The notes beneath the pieces were generated by a model, which was given only the letters and a program-made list of their open reading frames with translations, was not told the origin of the DNA and did not search any database. Below, in pieces: positions 33,405 to 45,059 of a DNA stretch of 64,000 nt. The stretch's first letter is position 1. Each line of letters opens with the position of its first letter. The position numbers and the translations under genes were made by a program. Where the stretch lies: positions 62,001 to 126,000 of the forward strand of contig MEHQ01001452.1 in the NCBI GenBank assembly GCA_008828725.1, in the 5' to 3' direction. The DNA is from Saccharina japonica. Taxonomy: Eukaryota > Sar > Phaeophyceae > Laminariales > Laminariaceae.

Positions 33405-34778
33405 CATGCGTCTGCTCTCTCTGTGGGCTGTGTACAGCAGTAGCAGTTGTACGAGACGCTTGGAAAATTACATGCACGTTTGATGTAAATCTGCACATTT
33501 GGTTCCAACATTTTTTCATATACGTGGAGGACATACATACACAGATCTACGACGAGTACGTTTGCATGCATATAAGATCTACGTCAAATGATAGGCCGAT
33601 CCACATGCGTACGAATACTTTGGTACAGCAGTAGTACTACGTACGAGTACTGCTGAACTTTATGGGTGCATGTCTCTAGACTTCAAACTACCAGGTACAA
33701 AGTAGCCAAGGCGCCACTTATTGAACAGCCCAGCAGTACAGCAGAAGAAGCTGTACAACACTCACTAGCCGCTGTTCAGATTGCTGCGTTTTTTACGGCT
33801 GTGGTGTCCAGTATCCGTGCGCAGGACCCGTACCACACAGCTAGCAGGGGGGATCCAGCAGGTGTAGTTGTGACAGCTATGAACTATAGTATACCGCTGT
33901 GTTCTGTCTTTCTTTGTATGGGCGTGTCGGTGTGTGTATGTTTGGTGTATCCGATTCCAGCAAAAAAAAAAACTCTGATCGCGCAGTACAGCAGCGGTTG
34001 AAAACGGCGAAACAGCTAATACCCGTCACGAGTATGGATAACACTTCATACTCGCGAGATTTTGGGCTCCGGGCACCCGGGTACAAAGCTGTTCGATGGG
34101 TACCCTTAGACGAGTACTCGGCTGCTAAACGCGCACCAGGGCACCCGCCCTAAAGGTAGTAATACTCCATCTAGGACCGGGGCGGGTCTCGTTGGGCAAC
34201 AGCTCCATTGTATGATATCTTGTGTATACTCAGCTGTTGTACAGCGCAGTACAGCCGTGATAACCCCTTGCGTACTATTGTGTGCACTACTCTCCAGCAC
34301 AACAGCTAGATCTAACTACTACTGCTCCTGCGTGTGCTCTGTGTACTCACTCGTTGTGTATTAGAAGGTTTCCCCCATGAGAAAAAAACAAAGATTTGGT
34401 CTTTATGTCTGAGATTTTGACCAAACGCGGTTGCGGGGCGTTTTTCGACATTTTTTTCGGTAAATTATTTTTGTTGTGATTCCCAAAATTTTGAATTGCT
34501 TTGAAGAGCTTGGATTTTTTTTTTTTTTTTTGTCCTTCAGAAACAACTGTAGTTTAGTGTCCATCGCCGAGTAGCCCGATCAGCTTTCCTCTGTGCGTTT
34601 GCCTTTTGGGTCACAGCAACTCCAACAGCAGCAACAGACAACGCAAGCGAATGCGGAAGCTACCACGCCCCCAACCGCTGACAATCATCAGCAACTTGCC
34701 CCTACTAATGTCGTTGCCGCAGCAAGCGGATAGGGCTGGTCGTCTCTTGTGTGTGGTGTTCTAGCGGGCTCGGCGGTT

Positions 34779-35183
34779 ATGGAAATTTTGGCTTTGAGCC
34801 AAACGAATTTGCTGTGCATGGGGCACGAAAGAGGGCTGATTTTTATAGATGGCCTCACACCACTGACGATTACTGAAACTACCGGGCTCGCCACTGCCCA
34901 GCCACAGCAGCATCGTGTTTCCACTACTTACGTCGCAGCTGCACCAAGCGCGCAATTCTTGTCTTATATTGTGTCTCGTGTGCTAGCAAGGTTGGTGGTT
35001 ACGAAAAAGCTGCTTCGCGCTCAAGAGTTTGCTGTGCGGTACGCCATGGAGCATAAAAGAGACCTGTTTTTGAGGGGTCGCCTGACACCGCTCGCGATTA
35101 CAGAAGCTACCGGGCTTGTCACCGTCCAGGAACAGCAGCGTCGTGTTTCTACTACTTATTTCGCTGCTGTGCCAAGCGGGTAG
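34779..35183 (+). CDS. Two-repeat ORF of unknown function (134 aa)
   Basis: An ATG-initiated frame in which two segments of about 55 residues resemble each other: LTPLTITETTGLATAQPQQ then RVSTTY, and LTPLAITEATGLVTVQEQQ then RVSTTY. Just upstream (about 34610-34735) a Gln-rich frame ends in a similar AAASG-stop, followed by DNA similar to that after this ORF's own stop, so the locus looks like a tandem repeat of about 250-400 bp. It lies in the unit-2-only insertion and has no paralogue in units 1 and 3. I do not recognise the family. A repeat kept in frame supports coding, but it may be an exon or fossil. Confidence 0.35.
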   Translation: MEILALSQTNLLCMGHERGLIFIDGLTPLTITETTGLATAQPQQHRVSTTYVAAAPSAQFLSYIVSRVLARLVVTKKLLRAQEFAVRYAMEHKRDLFLRGRLTPLAITEATGLVTVQEQQRRVSTTYFAAVPSG

Positions 35184-37149
35184 GGGTGGTGTTGTCATGT
35201 GTGGCGCGTTCTAGGCACCTTGGTGCTTTCAAAACGAGTTCGGTATGTACGTTTCGGTGCTCGCTTTTCTCTCCCACTGCTCGTTTGTTTTTTGCGGCTT
35301 GCGAACAAACCACAGCGGCGGGGCGTTTATTTTCGACCAAAAACGACAGACTTGTTTAGGTCGAAATTCCTGGTCAAAATTTCGTGGCAACGGGGGAAAC
35401 CCTGTATTTTGTATTGTATGTGCTCTGTGCTATGCTGCCGGTACTGTTCTGTGTGCAGGCACTTCTTCTGTTGTATGTGTGTACTCTGTGTGTGCTCTGT
35501 GTGTATAGTCTTCGTACTAGACTTTGTTTGTTGCACTCTGTACTCTGTGTGATATGTGCTGCTGTAGCAGTATCCTACGAGGGCCTGCTCAGTCAGGGTC
35601 ATCCATAACGGACAAAAAAAATAAACTCACGGGTTGTGACATTTAATCCAAGAATCTTTGCGAGTAGTGCGCGAGTGGGGCCGGGCCGGGCCGGGCCCGT
35701 GATACATTATGAAGTCACCGACCGAATGACGACAGAAGCTGTGATATTTCAATCTCCCGCGCCGCCGGTGTGGCCCTGCTGGCAAGATGCCAATCTCGCA
35801 GGTCGAATGCCTGGCCTCGCCCGGATTCTCAGGATATTTTGCTTCCTTTTGGTTTGAGACGTGCCGCCTCCTCCTCGAGGTTTCGAGGCCGCAATGTTCT
35901 CGTTCGCCAGCGCCCAGCTGTTGCTTTGGGGGGCCGCTTGCTGTCCGCAATCAGTGTAGGCGACAGAGTCAGCTTTATGCCCTCATATCTGGTCTTTGGA
36001 GATACCGTTGGGTTGCGTGGATTACACACGAAGTACACTTATCAGGCGCATTTATGCAAAAATGTACTTTAATACAGTAAGAGTAAAGCCACGACGAAAA
36101 AAATGACGCAGATCGTGATTTCGATTTTTTAAGGTTAAAACACTGAATGGCGTCGAGATTCACGAGTAGTTCTTTGTGAATCTACTCGATATAACAAACC
36201 ACCATTCAACACAAATACAGTATTGATAATAGTAGGTGCCTGCAGTTAAGAAATAACGTGTCGAGGAAAATGAGCTCGGATTGGCACGAACAATAGAAGA
36301 ATTCAGTGAAAAAACACAGCTCACCAGTGTGGGATCGACTGTAAACCCTACACAAAGTAGTTAGATCGACGTCGGAAACAAAATAAGTCGTTGAGCCTGG
36401 ACGTCAAACTGAAGCCTCGTAACACCGGGAGCCCACTGTACCTCAGTAATGATGCCATCTACAGTAGTGACATTGGTTTTGTATAAGGAATGTTCGTCGC
36501 TACTACTTTTCCTATAGCACTACGAGTATATGCAACACAAGTTTGCTCCAAAAAGGGTCGAAAAAGGGAAGTACGAAGCATGTGCGATCTATTTTCAACT
36601 TGCGACACCCCCGGGATTTCAAGTGACCAACATCCCGAAGGGGAATCTTGTATTGTCATACCATATACCTGTATGAGCGGTTATTAAACGGAGTGTGACC
36701 GGTCGTGCATTGTTTCGTCTGAGTACGGTTGCTGGGCAAATCTTAATTTTTATTTGTGGGGAAGGACTAAAATATTTACGTAAGAGTAGAAGGTAGAGAG
36801 AAAAATTAAGATAAACCAAATGTGGGCAATGTGCTAAGTGGGCTTCTGCGACCCTGCGGGGCATATTATATTCCCAGGCCGGTAGCTGTTAGTCGGAGTG
36901 TGAGTGCCAAATGGGAAGGGCGGCCGGGTCCAAGTAACAAATAGGAATATAGCACAGCAGTACGTAGTAGTTATAGAACGAACTGCAAGTTTGTTTTTGT
37001 ATTGGTGAAATGAGTCGACGGATTTGTTATTGTTTTTCTAGTGGGTGTGAGTAATTGTATCGATTTTAATGTGAGTTATTGTTCTTGTTTTACTCGGCCA
37101 TGATGTTGGTGCGGACGAAGTGAGTACACATCTACTGCTGTACGTACTG

Positions 37150-37239
37150 CTGTATGTAGTACATAGTGGGTGGATGGATCGATTAGTGGGTGTGTCGATG
37201 GGTTGGTGGATGGGTGGGTGGGTGGGTGGGTGGGATGGT
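37150..37239. repeat. GGGT/GGTTGGT simple repeat
   Basis: Run of TGGGTGGGTGGG and GGTTGG motifs, G-rich on the plus strand. A similar run lies at 37972-38131 between the two copies of the 732-bp duplication. Confidence 0.8.
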
Positions 37240-37971
37240 GGGTCGGTTGGTACATGGTTGAGTGCTTTCGGGCGTGGTGGCCCTGTTATTTGATAACATT
37301 TTCCTGGCCACTATACCGGCCCGGCTCTGGTATAGTTCGGCGTACCCCTAGTAAAGAAATAATAGTGCTGGCGGGTGCGTATTGGTGAAATGAATCAACC
37401 GATATAATACCAGTGTAGGCACCCCTGTAAAACCGAGTAAATCCTGTCATAGCGCAACCAGCGGATAATGTCATAGCGTAACCAGCGCTTTTCTGCGAGA
37501 GCTTGCGCAACCAGCTCTTCTCTGTAAGAGATTATCGAGGAATTCCGCACTAGACTGTGTACTGTAGGCAAGTGGTTACTGCGCCGGGAAATTGAGATGG
37601 TCTGTGGGAAGCGCCTAGCTGGGCGGAGGGGAGTCGTCTTAAGTCGTATACTTGTTATAAGGTACACAGCAGCAAGCAGGGAGTCGTTACGTCGATCTCC
37701 ACTAAACAGTACGCGTAATTACGGGAAAACATAGTTGTGACAAAAGCACGCGCTAGTTTTTCTATTACCTGGTATGGTTCATCAAGGCAGATCCGTCATT
37801 AACCCCCCGAGAATGATAAAGGCGTATCCCCGGTATTATATGTATTACTCACAGCGCTGAAAATCAGTTTGGCGTGGATACTGTTGTTGTACGCCTAAGT
37901 ATTACTACGAGCACTGCTGCTGTAGTCAGTACGTGTCCAGGGCACTGAATAAGCAGTTGGGCATATCGGCA
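37240..37971. repeat. 732-bp direct duplication, copy 1
   Basis: Nearly identical to 38132-38863 (offset 892 bp; a few differences, such as GTTCATCAAGGC here against GTTTATCAGGGC). The last 300 bp belong to block j of the unit; the first part is specific to unit 2. The two identical minus-strand frames inside are by-products of the duplication. Confidence 0.9.
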
Positions 37972-38131
37972 GGGTGGATCGGTTGGTGCGTGTGTCGATC
38001 GGTTGGGGTGCGTACGCGTACGTACGTACGTGGTTCGGTGGGTTGGTTGGTGGTTGGGTGGGTGGGTGTGAGTGAGTGGGTGTGGGTGAGTACGTGAGTG
38101 GGTGGGTAGGTGTGGGTGGGCGGGTGTCGGT

Positions 38132-38863
38132 GGGTCGGTTGGTACATGGTTGAGTGCTTTCGGGCGTGGTGGCCCTGTTATTTGATAACATTTTCCTGGC
38201 CACTATACCGGCCCGGCTCTGGTATAGTTCGGCGTACCCCTAGTAAAGAAATAATAGTGCTGGCGGGTGCGTATTGGTGAAATGAATCAACCGATATAAT
38301 ACCAGTGTAGGCACCCCTGTAAAACCGAGTAAATCCTGTCATAGCGCAACCAGCGGATAATGTCATAGCGTAACCAGCGCTTTTCTGCGAGAGCTTGCGC
38401 AACCAGCTCTTCTCTGTAAGAGATTATCGAGGAATTCCGCACTAGACTGTGTACTGTAGGCAAGTGGTTACTGCGCCGGGAAATTGAGATGGTCTGTGGG
38501 AAGCGCCTAGCTGGGCGGAGGGGAGTCGTCTTAAGTCGTATACTTGTTATAAGGTACACAGCAGCAAGCAGGGAGTCGTTACGTCGATCTCCACTAAACA
38601 GTACGCGTAATTACGGGAAAACATAGTTGTGACAAAAGCACGCGCTAGTTTTTCTATTACCTGGTATGGTTTATCAGGGCAGATCCGTCATTAACCCCCC
38701 GAGAATGATAAAGGCGTATCCCCGGTATTATATGTATTACTCACAGCGCTGAAAATCAGTTTGGCGTGGATACTATTGTTGTACGCCTAAGTATTACTAC
38801 GAGCACTGCTGCTGTAGTCAGTACGTGTCCAGGGCACTGAATAAGCAGTTGGGCATATCGGCA
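38132..38863. repeat. 732-bp direct duplication, copy 2
   Basis: See 37240-37971. After it, block j continues into ATTGCGTATAATCC as in units 1 and 3, so this copy is in the ancestral context and the first copy is the added one. Confidence 0.9.
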
Positions 38864-39119
38864 TTGCGTATAATCCTCCCTGTCCATCGGTGGATTGCGT
38901 GTCCTCTTCTGCTGAAGAAATGTTAGTGTACGAAGACGGACGTAATTACGGCGTTGGGGGGGGGGTAGTTACGGCCATCCCTGTTGGGTTACGCGTTATT
39001 ATATTACGTTCATGCCGTATAGCAGTCATCCCTGGCAGCAGAGATGATGGATGGCAGAGAAAAAACAAGTTTCCCCTCTCTCTACCGTTAATAAAGACTG
39101 TGTTCCTGTGGTTCCTCTA

Positions 39120-40070
39120 CAGAGTTCGTCGTCTGAGAAGGGCACGCCTTTTCTTGGAAAATTTCACATCTTTTGTTATTCGTAAAATCACAAAAATAAT
39201 TCACATACTAGAATGAAGATGCTTTTATACATATACACCAAAGGCATTTTGCCCCACCGATGGATTTGACGAAAATGAAGGCATGTTTAGTGACACAAGC
39301 ACATGGGGCTCCCCTCTACCCAATTCCGGCGTCGTTTAAGCCCTCGTCGCCGGCACTTTGTCCTCCGATATGTTGGCGTGTCTCCACGAACTGCAAAACC
39401 CATAACAAGTCGGTTGTCCAGCTGCGTGCACCAGGGAACTTTATGGGGCCAGAGGCAAGCTGTGACCGCCCCTCAACAAGGGCTGCGGACCATTGCAAGA
39501 CGTACATCAACACCGTAACGTTACGTCGTAGCTGTTTTGTTTTCGTTTTGTAATGCGTGCAGCCTACGCTGTGTGCGCTCGTCTTATGTGGTTGGAGCTA
39601 GAAACGAGTGTATAAACGGCGCTTCGGTGAGCATGTACAGGAAAACTGAATTTTCACAGCAGCAGCGTGTGTGTTTCTACTGCTGTAACGAGCAAAGATG
39701 ACCGCAAACAACGCAGGTTGCACGCGTTTATCCAAATAAAAACTAACGGTACGGTGTTGCTGTACGTTTTGCGATGATCCGCAGCCCTTGTTTAGGGGCG
39801 GTTGCAACCTACCTGTGGCCCCATTAACTTTCCTGATGCACGCAGCTGGACAACCGACTTGCTGTGTTTTTTTTCTATTGGGATTGACACGCGTTGCCCG
39901 CAGATCGGATGACAGTGTGCCGGCCACAAGGGCTCACATGATGCCGACATTGAATTGAGGGAAACACCACGTCCTGCGTTACCGTACAGGCCTCCTTTTT
40001 CGTAAAATCGACCCATGGGTCAAAATGCCTTTGGTGCATATACAAAGCATTGGGAGTTTTCCTAGAATAA
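39120..40070. mobile_element. Junction foldback element 3
   Basis: The left arm starts CAGAGTTCGTCGTCTGAG and matches foldback 1. The right arm (about 39780-40070) matches the right arm of foldback 2, so the junction looks recombinant. The outward frame in the left arm (39316-39513, minus) shares WSAALV, GARSWTT and ETR but is broken sooner than in foldbacks 1 and 4. Confidence 0.7.
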
Positions 40071-42020
40071 GGCGTTATTTTCAAACGTTTATCCCTGTAT
40101 ATGGTGATAACTCCGCTTTTCCCTGTTGTGCCGCTGTGGTTCATATATTGACGATATTTGACTCTCCAAAAGCTTTCCTTCCGAGGTTACGATCGAGCAA
40201 CGCGTTGTATAATGTGATTGCGCCGCGTGCTAAATCAACTGTTTCATCGAGTATTACTTAATTTCGGCCATCTCGAAGGGGGCCTCTATTGTTTGGTTGC
40301 GTTAAAGTGGAAGCATGCATCCGGTTGTCTTCAAATGAAGCAACTTGTACATGACGATGACCGCATCTTTTAGTCCGCTCCTCTTAATCACGCAAGTATT
40401 GGTTTTATGTTTCCATGCATTGAGCCAATGCTGTATCTCTAGTGTGACGATCAGCCCACACGTGACCTTAGATCGTTGTCTTAACATATATGGGGTTGGT
40501 TGCTTTCCGTCTCTCGTTTGACGAGAGGCCGAACTTGTATCGAGACAGAGAGTTGTTTTTCACGCATTGACCTAAGATATGTTCTTCCTGTTATATCATA
40601 CCTGGTAGTACTGCTGCCCGTAAGATATCACGCAGCGGAACATTTGTAACTGTCACAAAACTGTGTTCGTTGGTGGATGGTGACCCAACAGCGCAGCACA
40701 GCACAGAGGCACGGCAGCAGCGGTTCTCCAGCGCGGATTTCTGTGCTGATGTTTGTCGTCGGTTCAGCATATCGATTCGAGGCAGCTCGAAAGGGGCCCC
40801 TGAAAAACAAATGACTGCGGCAGCAGCGGCACAGCAAGAATGAAAAGCAACGGCGACAGCAAAACAGCAGGAGCCGCAGCCACCCCCTCTTGTCTTCCTG
40901 CTTAACACCGTCCTCGTCGTGTTGTTCGACGTAGCTAGTGTGGTTACACGGGACACACTGCTGCTCTCCTCGGCATCGATGCAACCAAGACACTTTCTAC
41001 ACATCCCGCAGAAATGGCGATGTAGAAAGCAGACCAGGGGGCGAAGTATAGTTTATCTTGGGCTCACATTGGACACCGCGGTTTCTCGGTTACTATTTGT
41101 GCTTGGTGTAGACTGGCGGTGGCTGAGTGTGTGGGGCTGGGAGAACCCTAACCCTAACCCTTGAAACCAGTACTGCATCAGACCCGGGGCTCGGCTGGCC
41201 TTATGCGGCGTGCTGTGATTTGTTTTGGGTGTATGGGTTCGTTAAAAAGATTAAAACGAAAAATCTGCGTGGTGGACATCGGACGCTTCAGAAAACCGAC
41301 TCCAGCCAGCTCGAAATGGCTACCTGAAAAAAAAACGCCGCCAAAATCGAAAAGTCGCATTTTCTCGTAATAATCCAAGAGCCCAGGTCATTGACTGCTG
41401 GTGCTATTGACAACAATATTTTTTTCAAGAATTATCCCTGCATGACACATCCTGTTTGATGGAGGCTAAAGCCTACAGCGCAACTGAACGGGATGAGCGA
41501 GAAAGTAGAGCACTCCCTATTGATGCGCTGCACCAGATTTTCGATGCAAAAAGGCGTTGGCGAGAATGAAACGGCTGACGTTGCATTGTACGGTTTGTAT
41601 TCCATCTATGACATCGCTATAATACTGACCGCGTGTGTGTGAACCCGAAACCTGATAAATAGAGCGGACACGCCACCAGACACCAGACATGTCAATTTTA
41701 TTATTACTATATTCCAAAGTGCTACGATAGCCTGTATAGTATCTGCGGCCAGATCGCCACACGATAGTCTGGCTCCTGCAATGCAAAGCCCTTGATGCCG
41801 GACGATTCTGAACACGATCAAAGGTCGGAGCACGAGCACCGACCAAATACACGTAGGCTGGGACAACCCGTCAAAGATGCATGCATTCGCTATGTGGCTG
41901 GCAAACGAACCTATCCTATTTTAAACGAGAGGGGGATACGTACGGTTCTTGCTTTCGCTTTGGTTCTTAATGCATATTCCGCTAGCGAATCAGGGCCGTC
42001 AAATATTGTGCGCTAGGCAG
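40071..42020. other. Exon-like block of unit 3
   Basis: Counterpart of 2873-5718. On the minus strand, a TTTGTTTTTCAG acceptor at about 40805 leads into the GAPFELPRIDMLNRRQT frame and ends at CCAG-GTATGA, as in units 1 and 2. The frame matching 5174-5718 has a 5-bp insertion near 41915 and further changes, so it is not open. Confidence 0.4.
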
Positions 42021-42109
42021 TTGGACGTGCTACAAGTGGCATCTACTGTAGCAGCGCAAGCGCTACCTGGTTATGTACTATACAAAGTACTCAATCCAGC
42101 CTCGGGTAT

Positions 42110-42636
42110 ATGTCGTGTAGCACCGCGCTTATCCGTTTGCTCTCGGCCGTCGCCTTTCCTCAATCAGCCACTTCTAAGGAAAACAATCTTGAAGAGGATG
42201 CTGAGCTCCATAACATGGTCAGATCGCTATGCCAACAGTCCTCGTGCCACTCAACTCTCAATGCATGGGGGTGTTTGACGTACGATCCAATCAAATGGTA
42301 TGGTATTTCCTATGCGATTTTAACCAACGGGATACCGGGTATGCATGTCACTGCGCACCGCGCCAAACATATTTGTTTTTTGCCAACCACTTGGGAGCAT
42401 GTTGTTGATGCCAAGTGTAAATATTTGTTTTAATTCCGATTTGCTTGCGCTGGGCACAAGGTTTGGTACGCATTTATGCCTATCCTGTGTTGTTAATGGT
42501 AGGCGATGAGGCTGTACCTGTAGTTGTCAACAGCACGGATACCAACCAGGCGCCTCCTAATTTATTCGACTACAGGACACTGCATGGCACTGAAAACAAC
42601 CGAATATTTGTTCTTGTAGATGTACACGGTCTGTGA
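42110..42636 (+). pseudogene. Small secreted-type gene, best copy, frameshifted
   Basis: ATG, hydrophobic N-terminus (residues 2-20, possible signal peptide), then an acidic segment and a Cys-containing region, open for 107 codons to a stop at about 42433. A 1-bp deletion relative to unit 2 puts the remaining 60-odd codons in another frame (42445-42636), which reads VGDEAVPVVVNST, FDYRTLHGT and LVDVHGL. Units 1 and 2 carry different lesions, so no unit here has an intact copy. Family not recognised. The shared start codon and partial frames in three units argue that this was once a real gene. Confidence 0.5.
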
Positions 42637-43207
42637 TTATCTGGCAGCTACCCGAAAGGCGAGGCCGTCGGCTTAAACCCTTTGCTGTTATCCCTCTATC
42701 CGTACACGATTTCAGTGATGTCCAATTGTAACCGGCCTATACAGTGATTGCCGATGAATTGGGCATATAACGATAAGAGAGAGAACGACGGCTGTGCCTG
42801 CTGATTGCGGTAAATGTAAGAAACGATGTGTGGGAAAAGGGACATCACCCTGAGGGTCAGTCTAGTGGGTAGCCTGCGCGACACCCGTCAGTGTCACCCG
42901 GGGCGGCCTGACCCTGAAACACGTTTACCGACTACAAACATTGTTGTGCTGTACGGTATGAATTTTTAATGGGCCCGCTGACCTAAGATCTTCGTGCCAC
43001 GCAAAACACAGAACCAACTATAGAACCCTTACACTTGTATGATATATCGCTTCTGTTTCTCCGCGTAACGGACGCTGAGCCACTAGGGCAATCCCATCAA
43101 TGTCTTAAAAACACTTATTTCGTGATTGGTTGTCAATTTGAACAGTGTGTTTTCTTGTAGCGAATTTTTTAGCCTACGAGTATGTCAAACCTATTAAGTA
43201 TATACAG

Positions 43208-43516
43208 GTCGCCCCGGTGGTCTAACTGGTAGCCACGAAGCCTGTAGGACCGGATGCCGAGGGTTCGATGCTTCCCATGGAGGTTTTCATTCTTAAATGA
43301 CAGTGACTGTCGAGGGCGCATATTATACCGTGGGTGAGCAAACTTTCGACGAGAGTTGACGAGGGAAGGAAGTGCTGAAAACTTCTCGTGATAAAAATTA
43401 AAGGCAAGAACCGTAGTGGGAGAGGAGGGAGAGGAGCCTACTTTGTGACCCCGGATCTGAGTTACGACCAGGGAGGGAGAAAGACGGAAGTGCGAAGAAA
43501 ATGAATGGGATGGAAG
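43208..43516 (+). mobile_element. tRNA-derived SINE, 309 bp
   Basis: The first 75 bases look like a tRNA. They include an A-box-like GTGGTCTAACTGG at 43217-43229 and a B-box-like GGTTCGATGC at 43262-43271, at normal spacing, but lack a clean acceptor stem. The body continues for about 230 bp of unrelated sequence. The direct repeat ATACAG flanks it (43202-43207, 43517-43522), and units 1 and 2 have a single uninterrupted TACAG at the matching site. I take it as a pol III SINE insertion, not a functional tRNA. Confidence 0.75.
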
Positions 43517-44109
43517 ATACAGTCGAATCTGTATGTGGCCGAAGGCAACTCCGCTCTTCATCTCCTTTTCACCCAATCAGCGAAAAGGCGTTGCCTGTGA
43601 TACCCCCTTCTTATCACATCGTTCAGGTTTTTGGTGTGGCACATTAACAGTGTGTGTGTGTTCTTTTCATCAAACCTTCTTTTCTACCCGTCGGCATCCA
43701 GCACCCCCAGTGTCCGTGCCGATTCTTCATCCTAAAACGGTACCAGTTATGTGGTCACCAAACTTCGACACAGAGATACTACGCTCAGTGCAGTAAGCAG
43801 AACAGACGAGGCAATGCCATTATACGTCAGGCAAGACCTACCCTGCTAGCAATCCAGGTGCACGAAAGGGAAAAAGAGAAGAAAAGAAAAGAGAAAAGCG
43901 AAAAAGAAAAAAGAATAAAAGGTGAACATTATAAAGCAAATCAACAACCAAACAACCATACAAAAGCATGACAAAATGAAAAGAAAGTGTCGTGCTTCTC
44001 CCAGAGGAGATGCGACAGCCAATAAAAATCAAATGAAATGAAAAGAAATGAAATGGGCTGCAAAACGGCGCAAACAGAGAAAACTAAGAACAAAAGGAAA
44101 GGGCAGACA

Positions 44110-44354
44110 GCCGGAGCACACCAAAAGCACCTTCCAGGCAGTCGAGGCAGGTTTGTGCCCGTAGTACAGACAGTTTCTGCCAGCTAGTCTGTCTGGTACC
44201 TACCCTGCCTGCCGTCTCTATCCTGCTTTCGTCCGCCGCGGTTTCCCTTCGACCCCCCCCCCCCTCTGTCTCCATTCCCTTGGGCGTCACCCATACAACG
44301 GATACGTGGCACTTCCTACTCAGTTCCGTTTCGTTCTCGTGCCTCACACGAGAG

Positions 44355-44413
<59 letters not shown>

Positions 44414-44650
44414 GCACCTTCCAGGCAGTCGAGGCAGGTTTGTGCCCGTAGTACAGACAGTTTCTGCCAGCTAGTCTGTCTGGTACCTACCCTGCCTGCC
44501 TGACTAAGGCAAGCAACAAACGCCGCGGTTTCCCTTCGACCCCCCCCCCCCCCCCATTCGTCTCCATCCCCTTGGGCGCCACCTATCCCACGGATACGTG
44601 GCACTTCCTACTCAGTTCCGTTTCGTTTTCGTGCCACACACGAGAGTCAA
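44110..44650. repeat. Duplicated LINE tail flanking a 58-base C tract
   Basis: Two direct repeats of about 230 bp (44110-44345 and 44412-44650) share AAGCACCTTCCAGGCAGTCG, the CTAGTCTGTCTGGTACC stretch and a coding tail (minus strand, ELSRKCH). They flank an uninterrupted run of 58 C at 44355-44412. Each repeat also has an internal run of 12 or 16 C. On the LINE's sense strand these are G runs. The length of such a run is unreliable in any assembly. Confidence 0.85.
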
Positions 44651-45059
44651 GGAAAGAGAAGAGGAAATAACAAAAAACTAAATGAATACGTACGTAGAAT
44701 CGAAGAAACTGCTAGGAAAATACGTGGGGGGCAGAAAGACAAAGGCAAAAAGCGATCACGGCAAAAAATAAATATATATATATATAATGCGAGGGGCTGT
44801 AGCATCGCTGTCGTGCCCCCCTGGAGAAGCTACGGCAGGCGATACACCAACAAATAAAAACAAAGGGAAAGGAAGACCACCATGAATAACCAAGGAAAAG
44901 CACGCAGCTCGCCATCTACCAAGCCAGGTAGTGCTTCTTGCTTATTACAGGGATAAGAACGAAAGTAACAATGAAACTACAACGAAACGAAAAACACAAC
45001 AGGGCCGCGTTCGAAGCAGCTACAGAGGTGCGCGTAACTGGTAGTCTACACGGGATGTA

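Larger units (their letters stand above)
32961..37660. other. Unit-2-specific mosaic insertion, about 4.7 kb
   Basis: Units 1 and 3 run straight across the point where this lies (TTTCTGCGCCTGACGGC, then CACAGCAGCAAG). It contains, in order: the inverted partner of 1721-2110; a stretch with CAGCAGTAC-type repeats (33420-34340); the two-repeat ORF at 34779; simple TGTGCTCTGTG repeats (35400-35560); GC-rich sequence at 35630-35950 with a minus-strand frame of unknown meaning; an inverted fragment of block i (36590-36670); and GGGT-rich DNA leading to the duplication at 37240. No bounding inverted repeats were found. Confidence 0.55.
21441..39119. repeat. Array unit 2
   Basis: Second unit, collinear with unit 1 but with an extra 4.7 kb at 32961-37660, a deletion of the region matching 10350-10950, and its own MITEs (24559, 25205, 28425). 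It contains the EsV-1-7 gene at 25640. Confidence 0.85.

Noticed and set aside
37286..38559. Identical ORF pairs at 37286/38178 and 37395/38287
   Set aside because: Identity comes from the recent 732-bp duplication. The frames have no protein-like features and no conservation elsewhere.
41143..41162. Telomere-like CCCTAA repeats
   Set aside because: Only three units, and sister units have one or two at the same place. Too short to indicate a former chromosome end.
43208..43282. Functional tRNA gene
   Set aside because: The acceptor stem does not pair, and the sequence continues as a 309-bp unit with a target duplication, so a SINE is the better reading.
44084..44413. ORFs starting with poly-Gly or poly-Pro
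   Set aside because: These are the translation of the 58-base homopolymer and its flanks, not a protein.
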